This document shows, piece by piece, positions 7,771-16,800 of a stretch of DNA of 64,000 nt. Position numbers and translations under genes: made by a program. This DNA is from Microbispora rosea (lineage in GTDB: Bacteria > Actinomycetota > Actinomycetes > Streptosporangiales > Streptosporangiaceae): contig NZ_FTNI01000011.1 in NCBI RefSeq assembly GCF_900156315.1, positions 124,001 through 188,000 on the forward strand. The letters are read 5' to 3'. The notes beneath the pieces are model-generated. The model made no database searches, was not told where the DNA came from, and saw only the letters and a program-made list of their open reading frames with translations. The stretch's first letter is position 1, and every line of letters begins with the position of its first letter.

Positions 7771-8430
7771 TCAGCCGAGGACCGTCGCCGAGCGCCCCTC
7801 GTCCACGGTGTACGCACCCGCGGAGATCGCACCGAGACTCGCAGGGGTGAGGGTCAGCGAGACGACGCCCCCGGGCAGTACGCGGGAGTTCTCGTCCACG
7901 GTCGTGAACGTCGCGGGCGTCGATCCGTCCGGGAACAGGCGCTTCCCCGTCCCGACGACGACTGGGTACTGGAGCAGCCGGTAGACGTCGACAAGTCCTG
8001 CCTGATGCAGGGTCTGCACCAGCTTCCAGCTTCCGTGAACCTGGAGTTCCCTACCGGGAAGCTCCTTGAGCCGGCGTACCTCGTCGACCAGTTCACCGCG
8101 CAGGACGGTCGTCGGGCTCCAGTCGGCTTCCTCGTCGGTCAGCGTCGAGCTGACGACATACTTCGGCAGCGTGTTGAGCTTGGTGGCGATCAGATCGTCC
8201 GGTTCGGTGACCTTCGGCCAATACCCACCGAGCAGATTGAAGCTCGTGCGGCCGAAGAGGAAGGCGTCGGCCTCACGGAACCAGCTCTCGACAACCTCGT
8301 TGGTGTGCGCCGAGGCGTGCGGAACGAGCCACCCGCCGCGGTCGAAGCCGTCGGAGCGGTCCTCGTCGGGGGCTCCTGGCCCCTGCATGACGCCGTCGAG
8401 ACTGATGAAGGTGTTGACGCTGAGCAGCAC
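7771..8430 (-). CDS. Dihydrofolate reductase-like (RibD C-terminal family) protein
   Basis: 219 residues, the normal size. Family features: N-terminal VNTFISLDGVMQGPG (cofactor-side strand and loop), FLFGRTSFNLLGGYW near residue 58, YVVSSTL near residue 91, LQVHGSWKLVQTL near 129 and the C-terminal strand PVVVGTGKRLFPDG. Predicted NADPH-dependent reductase of unknown substrate. The GTG at 8430 is chosen because GGGGGAG lies 5 nt upstream and homologues begin here; the open frame continues upstream into the next gene. It lies 59 bp downstream of an AraC-type gene on the same strand, a pairing that suggests regulation by it. Confidence 0.88.
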   Translation of the reverse strand: MLLSVNTFISLDGVMQGPGAPDEDRSDGFDRGGWLVPHASAHTNEVVESWFREADAFLFGRTSFNLLGGYWPKVTEPDDLIATKLNTLPKYVVSSTLTDEEADWSPTTVLRGELVDEVRRLKELPGRELQVHGSWKLVQTLHQAGLVDVYRLLQYPVVVGTGKRLFPDGSTPATFTTVDENSRVLPGGVVSLTLTPASLGAISAGAYTVDEGRSATVLG

Positions 8431-8489
8431 GATTCTCCCCCGGAAATCGGGTCGCGGACAGCCGGCCAGAGCTGACCGGCAGGCAGACG

Positions 8490-9218
8490 CTAGCTTCCGG
8501 GCCCAGGGTGGGTCTTGTACAGGAACGACATCGAGGCTTGGTCGCCCTCCCGCAGTTCGCGCGCGGTGCGCCCTACGTAGCGACGTAGCGAACGTGCGAG
8601 GTGGGCCTGGTCGAAGTAGCCGAGCGCCTCGACGACCGCGCGCCAATCGCGGCCGTCGCGCAGCATCGTGGCCGCGGCGTTCGCGCGGTCGATCTGCGTC
8701 ACGGCGGTCTGCGACAGTCCGGTGATCGCACGGTATCGACGCTGAAGGGTACGCAGGGTCGGGCCGGCCTTGGCATGCCCGGCGACGTGCTCCTCGTCCC
8801 GGAGGCGCGACCGCACCAGCAGACCCGCGTCCAGCAGTCGCCGGATGAAGCATTCGACGTTCTCGTACGTCGGCGCCTCCCAGTCCTCGCCGCCGATGAC
8901 GACTCTGCCCGAGTCCGTCACTGGGAACGGCACGTACCCATTGATGATCGAGGCTGCCGGATGGGGCCGAAGAACCGCACCGAGTGTGAATCGGACCCCG
9001 AGGAACTCGGTGTACGGCGGGACCGGTGCGGTGGTCGCCCTCGTCTCCGGCCCGCGCAGGCTGGCGAGCAGGCATTCCTGCGTCCGTGAAAGGATCAGCT
9101 GCCAGCAGGTACGCGCTGCGGACGTCATCGTGTCATCGGCGCCGCTGCGGGTGCGCCACACGCGGTCGACGATGCTCACGTCGATCTCGGTGTCGCGATG
9201 CTCGAACCGCAGGGCCAT
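8490..9218 (-). CDS. AraC/XylS-family transcriptional regulator
   Basis: 242 residues. The N-terminal 130 residues are a beta-rich ligand-binding-like region (FRFTLGAVLRPHP and VPFPVTDSGRVVIGG type). The C-terminal 100 residues are the double helix-turn-helix of AraC proteins: TLRTLQRRYRAITGLSQTAVTQIDRA and AVVEALGYFDQAHLARSLRRYVG, ending in TARELRE. It is upstream of, and co-directional with, the DHFR-like reductase gene, its likely target. A dyad about 50 bp upstream of the start may be its operator. Confidence 0.9.
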   Translation of the reverse strand: MALRFEHRDTEIDVSIVDRVWRTRSGADDTMTSAARTCWQLILSRTQECLLASLRGPETRATTAPVPPYTEFLGVRFTLGAVLRPHPAASIINGYVPFPVTDSGRVVIGGEDWEAPTYENVECFIRRLLDAGLLVRSRLRDEEHVAGHAKAGPTLRTLQRRYRAITGLSQTAVTQIDRANAAATMLRDGRDWRAVVEALGYFDQAHLARSLRRYVGRTARELREGDQASMSFLYKTHPGPGS

Positions 9219-9267
9219 GGTCTTCTCAGCCTCAGAATCTGCTCAGGGTGCCGCTCAAGGATAAAGA

Positions 9268-9293
9268 CCCTCGTCAGAGATCTGAATCGAGGG
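9268..9293. promoter_or_regulatory. Dyad upstream of the AraC gene
   Basis: CCCTCG-TCAGA-ga-TCTGA-at-CGAGGG: 11 paired bases with a two-base bulge, in an AT-richer stretch 50-75 bp upstream of the regulator start. It could be an operator or part of the mRNA leader. Confidence 0.35.
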
Positions 9294-9485
9294 CCCTTTG
9301 AGGATCGACCGGGCCCACGGCACTTGCGGTCGGCGGCAGGTGGATCTTGCCGGCGGGACGACACGAGACGGGACGAGACGCCGCGGGGAACGGCGGCGGC
9401 GCCCGTGCGGCCGGGCCGCCGCCGCCCGGCGTGGGGGGCCGGGAAAGAAGCCGCGAGAGGTCCTCGCATTCGTTACGCTGCCCCG

Positions 9486-9899
9486 ATGGCGGGAGTTGAG
9501 GAGTCGCGGCACGAATGGCGGGTGCCGCGCGGGATCGTTGCGCTGAAGGGCGCCGGCATGGTGCTGTGCGGTGTGCTGGCGATCGCCGGCGACGGCGCGC
9601 AGCTCTTCCTCGCGGGCGTGGCGACCCTGGGCTTCGGCCTGCTGACCGGGCGCGACCTGGTCGCGCCGGTGCGGCTCGCGGCGGCGGAGGACGGCCTGGT
9701 CGTCACCGGGCTGTCCGGCCGGGAACGCATCTCCTGGAACGACGTGGACCGCATCCGGGTGGACTCCCACCGCCGCTACGGCCTGACGACCGAGCTGCTG
9801 GAGATCGACGCCGGCGAGCAGATCCACCTGTTCAGCCGTTTCGACCTCGGCGAGCCGGTCGTCGACGTGGCCGAGACGCTCATGCGGATGCGCCCCTGA
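9486..9899 (+). CDS. Membrane protein with a bacterial PH-like domain
   Basis: 137 residues. Two hydrophobic segments (about residues 16-33 and 37-55) form a membrane hairpin. They are followed by a compact domain (ARLAAAEDGLVVTGLSGRERISWNDVDRIRV, then TELLEIDAG), the usual layout of the bacterial PH_6 / PH-domain membrane proteins, where ISW-x-D-V-x-x-I is characteristic. Role unknown in this family. The ATG at 9486 is chosen because upstream codons in the same frame are Arg/Pro-rich and non-conserved in style. Confidence 0.75.
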   Translation: MAGVEESRHEWRVPRGIVALKGAGMVLCGVLAIAGDGAQLFLAGVATLGFGLLTGRDLVAPVRLAAAEDGLVVTGLSGRERISWNDVDRIRVDSHRRYGLTTELLEIDAGEQIHLFSRFDLGEPVVDVAETLMRMRP

Positions 9900-9966
9900 C
9901 TGTACGCGCATCGCGGTTCGGGAACGATGCAAGCCGGTCGCAAGCGCCGGGCCCTAAGGTCCGATC

Positions 9967-10383
9967 GTGTCACAAACCGCTCTCATCACACTGATCCTCT
10001 CCGGTATCGGGCTCGTCTTCGGCCTCATCGGTGGCGGGATCACCATGAACGCCCGGGAGTTCCGCCGCCGGGCGCAGCGCGCCCGCGGCCTGGTCGTCGG
10101 ACTGCGGGCGAGCCGGTCCGACGACGGGACCTCGTACTACCCGACCATTCGTTTCACCACCGTCTACGGCCAGCAGGTCGAGGCCGAGACCACCTTCGGG
10201 AGCAACCCGCCGCCCGCACGGCCGGGTGAGGAGGTCACGGTGCTGTACGACCCGGCCAGGCCCACCCGGATCCGCATCGACAGCGCGGCGGGGAGCGGCA
10301 CGCTCCTCGGCGGCATCTTCCTCGCGGTCGGCATCGTCCTGTTCACCGCGGGGGCGGGGGTGGCGCTGGCCCAGACGTTCTGA
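9967..10383 (+). CDS. DUF3592 membrane protein
   Basis: 138 residues. TM helix 1 (about 5-24), an extracytoplasmic or cytoplasmic beta domain carrying the DUF3592 pattern (GLVVGLRAS, YYPTIRFTTVYGQQVEAET, GEEVTVLYDPARPTRIRID), and TM helix 2 (about 112-134). The family is widespread in actinobacteria with unknown function. GTG start with AAGG eight nucleotides upstream. It converges with the glycosidase gene, 53 bp apart. Confidence 0.85.
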   Translation: MSQTALITLILSGIGLVFGLIGGGITMNAREFRRRAQRARGLVVGLRASRSDDGTSYYPTIRFTTVYGQQVEAETTFGSNPPPARPGEEVTVLYDPARPTRIRIDSAAGSGTLLGGIFLAVGIVLFTAGAGVALAQTF

Positions 10384-10436
10384 GCCCGCACGCTCCGAGC
10401 ATGGACGCTCTGTCCCCGCCCCCTCCGGCGCATGAA

Positions 10437-12740
10437 TCATCCGGTCGCGCAGGCCGTCCCGTTCAGGGTGAAGGCGGTGGGGGCGGGGTTGGCGCCGCTG
10501 TAGGACCCCTGGAAGCCGAAGCTCGCCGTGCCGCCGTTCGCGCCGATGGTTCCGTTCCAGGCGGCGTTGGACGCGGTGACCTGCCGGCCCGACTGCGTGA
10601 TCGTGGAGTTCCAGTAGCCGGTGACCGTCTGGTTGCCGGCGTAGGTCCACTGGAGCCGCCAGCCGTTGACCGGGCTCGACGACCTGTTGGTGATCGTCAC
10701 GTCCGCGGTGAACCCGCTGCCCCAGTCGTTCACCTTGTACGTCACCACGCAGCCGCCGGTCGGCGCCGACGGGCTGGCGCTGGGCGAAGGGCTGGGCGAC
10801 GGAGACGGCGAGGGGGACGGAGACGCCGAGGGAGACGCCGAGGGCGACGGAGACGGAGACGCCGAGGGGGAAGGCGACGGGGAGGGGGACGGGCTGGCGC
10901 CCGTGTAGGTCAGCCCGAAGCCGTACTCGAACAGCGCCTGCTTGCCGTCCCCGGCGTTGATCGGCTGCTGGTCGGCGCTGCGCATCCAGGTCATCGGCAG
11001 CTTCGCCGCCGGAGCGTAGTCGCCGAACAGCACGTCGGCCACGCCGCGCCCCTCGGTGCCCGGCAGCCAGGCCGCCACCAGCGCGTTCCACTGGTCGAGC
11101 TGACCGGCGATGTCCAGCGGCCGGCCGGAGACGAGCACCACCACCAGCGGCACGCCGGACGCCTTGAGCCGCTGCAGCGTGGCCAGGTCGGTCGAGTCCA
11201 GGCCCATCGATCCGGTGCGGTCGCCCTGGCCCTCCGCGTACGGCGTCTCGCCCACGACGGCGATCGCGGCGCGGTAGGAGGAGTCGATGCCGCTGCCGTC
11301 GCGGTTGTAGGTGACCTGGGCGCCCGAGCCGACGGCGTCGCGGATGCCCTGCAGGATCGTGGTGCCGGTGGTGATGTTGCCCGACGAGCCCTGCCAGCTG
11401 ATCGTCCAGCCGCCGCTCTGGTTGCCGATGTCGTCGGCGCTCTTGCCCGCCACGAAGATCTTGCCGCCGCTCTTGCCGAGCGGGAGCACGTTGCCCGCGT
11501 TCTTCAGCAGCACCAGCGACTTGCGTACGGCCTCGCGGGCGATGGCGCGGTGCGCCGCGCTGCCCACGGTGGAGGTGTAGGACCGGTCGGTCAGCGGCCT
11601 CTCGAACAGTCCCAGCTCGAACTTCTTGGTCAGGATGCGCCGGTTGGCGTCGTCGATCCGCGACGTCGCGATCCGGCCCGCCTGGACCTCCGACTTCAGC
11701 AGCGAGATGAACCGCTTGTAGTCGTTCGGCACCATCACCATGTCGACGCCCGCGTTGATCGCCGTGGTGATCTCGCTCGCGGTGAAGCCGCTCTGGCCGT
11801 CGAGCTGGTCGATGCCGGCCCAGTCGGTGACCACGAAGCCCGTGAAGCCCAGCTCGCCCTTCAGCACGTCGGTGATCAGGTACTTGTTGCCGTGCATCTT
11901 CGCGCCGTTCCAGGAGCTGTAGGACACCATGACGGACCCCACGCCGCGCTGCACGGCGGCCTTGAACGGCGCGAGGTGGATCGCGCGCAGGTCGGCCTCG
12001 CTCAGCTCGGTGTTTCCTTGGTCCCTGCCGCCCGTGGTGCCGCCGTCGCCGACATAGTGCTTGGCGGTGGCGAGGATGGAGGCGTTCCCGGCCTTCTGGA
12101 AGCCGTCCACGATCGTCGTCATCTGGGTGACGAGCTGCGGGTCCTCACTGAAGGACTCGTACGTGCGGCCCCAGCGGTCGTTGCGGGCCACGCACAGGCA
12201 GGGCGCGAAGGTCCAGTCGATTCCGGTGCCCGCCACCTCCTCGGCCGTCGCCCGCCCGACCCGCTCCACCAGGTCGGGGTCGCGGGTCGCGCCGAGACCG
12301 ATGTTGTGCGGGAAGATCGTGGCCCCGACGACGTTGTTGTGCCCGTGTACGGCGTCGATGCCGTAGATCATCGGAATGCCGAGCGAGGTGGACAGCGCCT
12401 GCCGCTGGAAGTTGTCGTACATGTCGGCCCAGGACGACGGGGTGTTCGAGGAGGGCGCGGAGCCGCCGCCGGACAGGATCGAGCCCAGCCGGTACGCCGC
12501 GACGTCCGAGATCGTCGCCAGGGCCGACCGGTCGGCCTGGGTCATCTGCCCGACCTTGTCGTCAAGCGACATCCGGGACAGCAGGTCGTTCACCCGCGTC
12601 GCCACCGGAAGGCTCGGATCCTTGTAGGGGGCGTCCGCCGCCCGCGCGGCCTCGCGACCGCCGGCGAAGACGGCGCCGAGCGCCACGGCGAGCAGCGCCA
12701 CGAGCGCCGGTATCCAGACGGGTCTCAGCCGGGATGTCAT
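10437..12740 (-). CDS. Secreted GH3 beta-glucosidase/glucan hydrolase with CBM2
   Basis: 767 residues. Signal peptide at residues 1-36 (basic start, LVALLAVALGAVFAG, AxA-type cleavage near ARAAD). The GH3 N-terminal domain follows (LLSRMSLDDKVGQM; GIDAVHGHNN; FAPCLCVARNDRWGR); the nucleophile Asp lies in GFVVTDWAGID. The GH3 C-terminal domain follows, with KSLVLLKNAGNVLPL. A 45-residue Ser/Pro/Ala linker at about 620-665 leads to a carbohydrate-binding module 2 at the C-terminus, bounded by two cysteines and with exposed Trp residues (NGWRLQW, AAWNG). It acts outside the cell on cellulose or related beta-glucans; the specificity (cellobiose, exo-glucanase) cannot be fixed from sequence. No CebR-type operator is visible upstream. 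Confidence 0.93.
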   Translation of the reverse strand: MTSRLRPVWIPALVALLAVALGAVFAGGREAARAADAPYKDPSLPVATRVNDLLSRMSLDDKVGQMTQADRSALATISDVAAYRLGSILSGGGSAPSSNTPSSWADMYDNFQRQALSTSLGIPMIYGIDAVHGHNNVVGATIFPHNIGLGATRDPDLVERVGRATAEEVAGTGIDWTFAPCLCVARNDRWGRTYESFSEDPQLVTQMTTIVDGFQKAGNASILATAKHYVGDGGTTGGRDQGNTELSEADLRAIHLAPFKAAVQRGVGSVMVSYSSWNGAKMHGNKYLITDVLKGELGFTGFVVTDWAGIDQLDGQSGFTASEITTAINAGVDMVMVPNDYKRFISLLKSEVQAGRIATSRIDDANRRILTKKFELGLFERPLTDRSYTSTVGSAAHRAIAREAVRKSLVLLKNAGNVLPLGKSGGKIFVAGKSADDIGNQSGGWTISWQGSSGNITTGTTILQGIRDAVGSGAQVTYNRDGSGIDSSYRAAIAVVGETPYAEGQGDRTGSMGLDSTDLATLQRLKASGVPLVVVLVSGRPLDIAGQLDQWNALVAAWLPGTEGRGVADVLFGDYAPAAKLPMTWMRSADQQPINAGDGKQALFEYGFGLTYTGASPSPSPSPSPSASPSPSPSASPSASPSPSPSPSPSPSPSASPSAPTGGCVVTYKVNDWGSGFTADVTITNRSSSPVNGWRLQWTYAGNQTVTGYWNSTITQSGRQVTASNAAWNGTIGANGGTASFGFQGSYSGANPAPTAFTLNGTACATG

Positions 12741-12933
12741 CGCGTCCTCCTAGGGGGTCCCGCCGACCGTAGGAATCGCCGGGAATTCGGGTCAAACGAG
12801 GTGACTCCCGGACACTCGCCACCAGCCGTGGGCGAGGAAAGTTTCACGTTCCATGCCCGGCATCCGCCCAGAGCGGATCCGCTGCCGGCGAAGATCTCAC
12901 CGATGGCCCGCGGGGCGGCCCTAACGTCGCCCC

Positions 12934-13641
12934 ATGGATCTGGTCGAACTGCTCCCCAGCCTGTATTTCCTGCGGTTTCCCGTGGGGCACGTCTACCTGT
13001 GGCGCGACCCCGACGGGCTGACCCTGATCGACTCCGGTGTTCCCGGCTCCGCGCCGCTCATCGCGGACGCCGTCCGTACGCTCGGGCACGTGCCGTCCGA
13101 CGTACGGCGCCTGGTCCTGACGCACTTCCACGAGGACCACACCGGCTCGGCGGCCGACATCGCCACCTGGGGCGACGTCACCGTGTACGCCCACCGCGAC
13201 GACGCGCCCTTCGTCCGGGGCGAGGCGGACGGACCCCCGCCGATTCTGTCCGGATGGGAGCAGGAGCTGTGGGACGCGGTTCACGCGGGCATGCCGCACG
13301 TGCCCGCGCCGCCCGTGCGCGTGGACCGCGAACTGGACGACGGCGACACGCTGGACTTCGGCGGCGGGGCGCGGGTGCTGGCCGTCCCCGGTCACACTCC
13401 GGGCAGCCTGGCGCTTCACCTGCCGGAGCCGGGGGTGTTGTTCACCGGCGACACGATCGCGCGCGCCCCCGACGGGCAGGTCATCCTCGGCGTGTTCAAC
13501 GCCGACCCGCCCGTAGCCGTCGCCTCGCTCGCACGGCAGGCGGCCCTCGACGTCGAGATCGCCTGTTTCGGCCACGGCGAGCCCGTCACGGAGGGCGCCT
13601 CCCGGCTCATCGGGGACGCCGCGGCCCGCCTCACCGGATGA
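12934..13641 (+). CDS. MBL-fold metallo-hydrolase
   Basis: 235 residues, single lactamase-B domain. Metal ligands are intact: HFHEDH at residues 64-69, the next histidine in VPGHTPGSL near residue 153, the bridging Asp in FTGDT near residue 172, and a C-terminal GHGEPV histidine. The family covers glyoxalase II-like, lactonase and quinolone-degrading enzymes; the substrate cannot be named. Its 3' end overlaps by 11 bp a possible gene remnant on the opposite strand. Confidence 0.88.
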   Translation: MDLVELLPSLYFLRFPVGHVYLWRDPDGLTLIDSGVPGSAPLIADAVRTLGHVPSDVRRLVLTHFHEDHTGSAADIATWGDVTVYAHRDDAPFVRGEADGPPPILSGWEQELWDAVHAGMPHVPAPPVRVDRELDDGDTLDFGGGARVLAVPGHTPGSLALHLPEPGVLFTGDTIARAPDGQVILGVFNADPPVAVASLARQAALDVEIACFGHGEPVTEGASRLIGDAAARLTG

Positions 13642-13738
13642 AGCCCGTCAGCTCCTCCGCGAACTCGATCTGCGGCTCGGCGACGAGCAGCTCCCCGAAC
13701 CGGGCCACAAGACCCGAGACGTACGGCGCCGCGGAAGA
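13631..13738 (-). pseudogene. Possible 3' remnant of a lost minus-strand gene
   Basis: In one minus-strand frame, about 35 codons ending at a TGA (13631-13633) have clear coding-type third-base bias and a natural-looking helical C-terminus (LVARFGELLVAEPQIEFAEE). The frame is closed upstream by a TGA at 13739-13741 and has no plausible ATG or ribosome site; a GTG would give only 25 residues. It looks like the tail of a gene whose 5' part was deleted. The parent family is not recognised. The rest of the 13642-13829 gap shows nothing else. Confidence 0.3.
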
Positions 13739-13829
13739 TCACATGGGTGAGGCCGGTGCGGGCGGGGGATGTCTCGACCGTCCCCCGTCCCCCAGCGGCC
13801 GCCGTGGGGAGCCGCAGTTAGGGGTGCGC

Positions 13830-16800
13830 ATGCGCGTCATCGCCGTCGAGTCCACCGAGCTGTTCGTCCGCCCGGCCGCCGGCCGGGACGACCCGCGCCA
13901 GGTGGTCCGGGTCGTCCTCGACGAGGTGCCGGACGGCGCGTCCCCGGTGGTGGAGGTCACCGGCCCCGGGGTGCGGGGCGAGCACGCGGCGGACGGACGG
14001 CCCCCCGGCATGGCGCCGGTGGTGGTCGAAGTGCCCGTGGTGGTCGAAGTGCCCGTGGTGGTCGAAGTGCCGGTGGAGGCGGCCGCGCCCGCCGCGGCCC
14101 CGGGCGCGCGCGTCCCGATCAGCGTGCGGGCCGCCGCGGGCCGGGAGCGGTGCACGGCCGAGGGCGAACTGCTCGTGGCCGAGCCGGGGTGGACGGTCTG
14201 GATGATCCCCCACTTCCACTACGACCCGGTCTGGTGGAACACTCAGGCCGCCTACACCGCCACGTGGGACCGGGCGGGCGGCCTGGCGCAGGCGAACCGG
14301 CAGGAGTTCCAGCACGCGGGGTTCGATCTCGTCCGGCTCCACCTGGACACCGCCAGGAGGGAGCCCGGCTACGCGTTCGTGCTCGCGGAGGTCGACTACC
14401 TCAAGCCGTACTGGAACGCCCACCCCGAGGATCGGGCGTACCTGCGCCGCCTGCTCGCGGAGGGCCGGGTGGAGATCATGGGCGGCACGTACAACGAGCC
14501 GAACACCAACCTGACCGGGCCCGAGGCGACGATCCGCAACATGGTGCACGGGATCGGCTTCCAGCGCGACGTGCTCGGCGGCGATCCGGCGACGGCCTGG
14601 CAGCTCGACGCGTTCGGGCACGATCCGCAGTTTCCCGGGCTGGCCGCCGAGGCGGGGCTGACCTCCAGCTCCTGGGCGCGCGGGCCCTACCACCAGTGGG
14701 GCCCGATGCTCACCCGCGGGGGCTGGGGCGACCCCTCGGTGATGCAGTTCCCCTCGGAGTTCGAGTGGGTGTCGCCGTCGGGGCGCGGGGTCGTCACCCA
14801 CTACATGCCGGCCCACTACAGCGCCGGGTGGTGGATGGACTCCGCGCCGACTCTGGAGCAGGCCGAGGCCGCCGTCTACGAACTGTTCACGCTGCTCAAG
14901 AAGGTCGCCGCGACCCGCAACGTGCTGCTGCCTGTCGGCACCGACTACACCCCGCCAAACAAGTGGGTCATGGAGATCCAGCGCGACTGGAACCGGCGCT
15001 ACGTCTCGCCCCGGTTCGTCTGCGGGCTGCCGAGGGAGTTCTTCGCCGCCGTCCGGGACGAGGGCGTCCGCCTGACGCCGCAGACGCGGGACATGAACCC
15101 GATCTACACCGGCAAGGACGTGTCGTACATCGACACCAAGCAGGCGCAACGGCACGCCGAGACGCGGCTCGCCGACGCCGAGAAGTTCGCCGCGATCGCC
15201 GCCGCGACCCTCGGCGCGCCCTACCCGCACGCCGCCCTCGACAAGGCCTGGCGCCAGATCGCCTACGGCGCGCACCACGACGGCATCACCGGATCGGAGT
15301 CCGACCAGGTCTACCTCGACCTCATGACGGGCTGGCGGGAGGCCTACGACCTGGGCGGGCGGGTCCTCGACGCGTCGCTGCGCCGCCTCGGCGAGGGGCT
15401 GACCGGCGTCGCCGTCTGGAACCCCTCCTCCTGGCCCAGGACCGACCTCGTCCGCGTGCGGCTGACGCTGCCCGAGCCGGGCGCGTACGGCGTCGCGCTC
15501 GACCCGCCCGAGCGCGGTCTGCTGCTGGAGCATCCCGAGCGGCACCCCGACGGCAGCCTCGCGGCCGTGGACGCGGTCTTCGTCGCCGACGACGTGCCCG
15601 CGCTCGGATACCGCACGTTCCGGCTGGTGCCCACCACCGAGCCCGCCCCGATCGGCTGGGCCGTACGCGAGGGCACCCGGATCGCGAACGCCACGCACGC
15701 GGTGGAGGTCGACCCCGAGCGCGGCGGAGCGGTGTCGAGCCTCACCGTCGAGGGCCGCGAGCTGCTGCAGCAGGACCGGGTGGGCAACGAACTGCTCGTC
15801 TACGACGAGCACCCCGCGCACCCCCGATTCGGCGAGGGCCCCTGGCACCTGGTGCCGGACGGCGGGGTGAGCGGCTCGGCCGCGGCCCCCGCGGAGGTCG
15901 CCGTCGCCGAGTGCCCGGCCGGTCGGCGGATCGTCGTCGGCGGCCGGGTCGGCCCCGTCGTCTACACCCAGGAGATCACGCTCTGGAACGGGCTGCCCCG
16001 GGTGGACCTGACCACCCACGTGGACGAGTTCCACGGCTCCGACGTGCTGCTCCGGCTGCGCTGGCCGGTGCGGGCGCCGGGGGCGCTGCCGGTCAGCGAG
16101 GTCGCCGGCGCCGTCGTCGGCCGCGGGTTCGGCCTGATCGACGTGGACTCGGCGGAGCACCCGTGGACGCTGGACAACCCCGCGCACAACTGGTTCGCGC
16201 TGTCGTCCACGGCCCGCGTCGTGCTGCGCTCGCCCGCCGGACGTCCCCTCGGCGCGCGGGCCGTCGGCGTCGCCGAGATCATCGCGCCGGAGGACGCGGA
16301 CGCGGGCGAGCTGAGAGATCTCGCCGTCGCCCTCGTACGGCAGGGCGTGACCTCGACGTGCTCCGCCGGGCCCGGCCCCCGGTACGGCAACCTCGCCGTG
16401 GACTCCAACCTGCCCGATGTGCGCATCGCGGTCGGCACGCCCGAGGAGAACCCGTTCGTCGCGGCGCTGCTGGACGACGCGGAGGCCGCGGAGCTGCGCG
16501 CGCGTCTCGGCGCCGAGGGCCGGGCCCGCCTGTGGGTGCCCGCCGACGAGCCGCTGGAGAAGGTCTGGGTGCCGGGCGCGGACCTCACCGGCCTCCGCGA
16601 CCTTCCGGTGCTCGTGGTCTGCGGCGAGGGCGCGGTCGGGGAACTGGTCGCCGACCTCGCCGACGCAGCCGTGGAGGTGGTGACGGACGCCGAGCCGGCC
16701 GACGCGGTTCTCGACGACTACACGATCGGGCTGGTGAACCGCGGGATCCCGGGCTTCGCGGTCGATCCGTCGGGGGCGTTGCACGTGTCGCTGATGCGGT

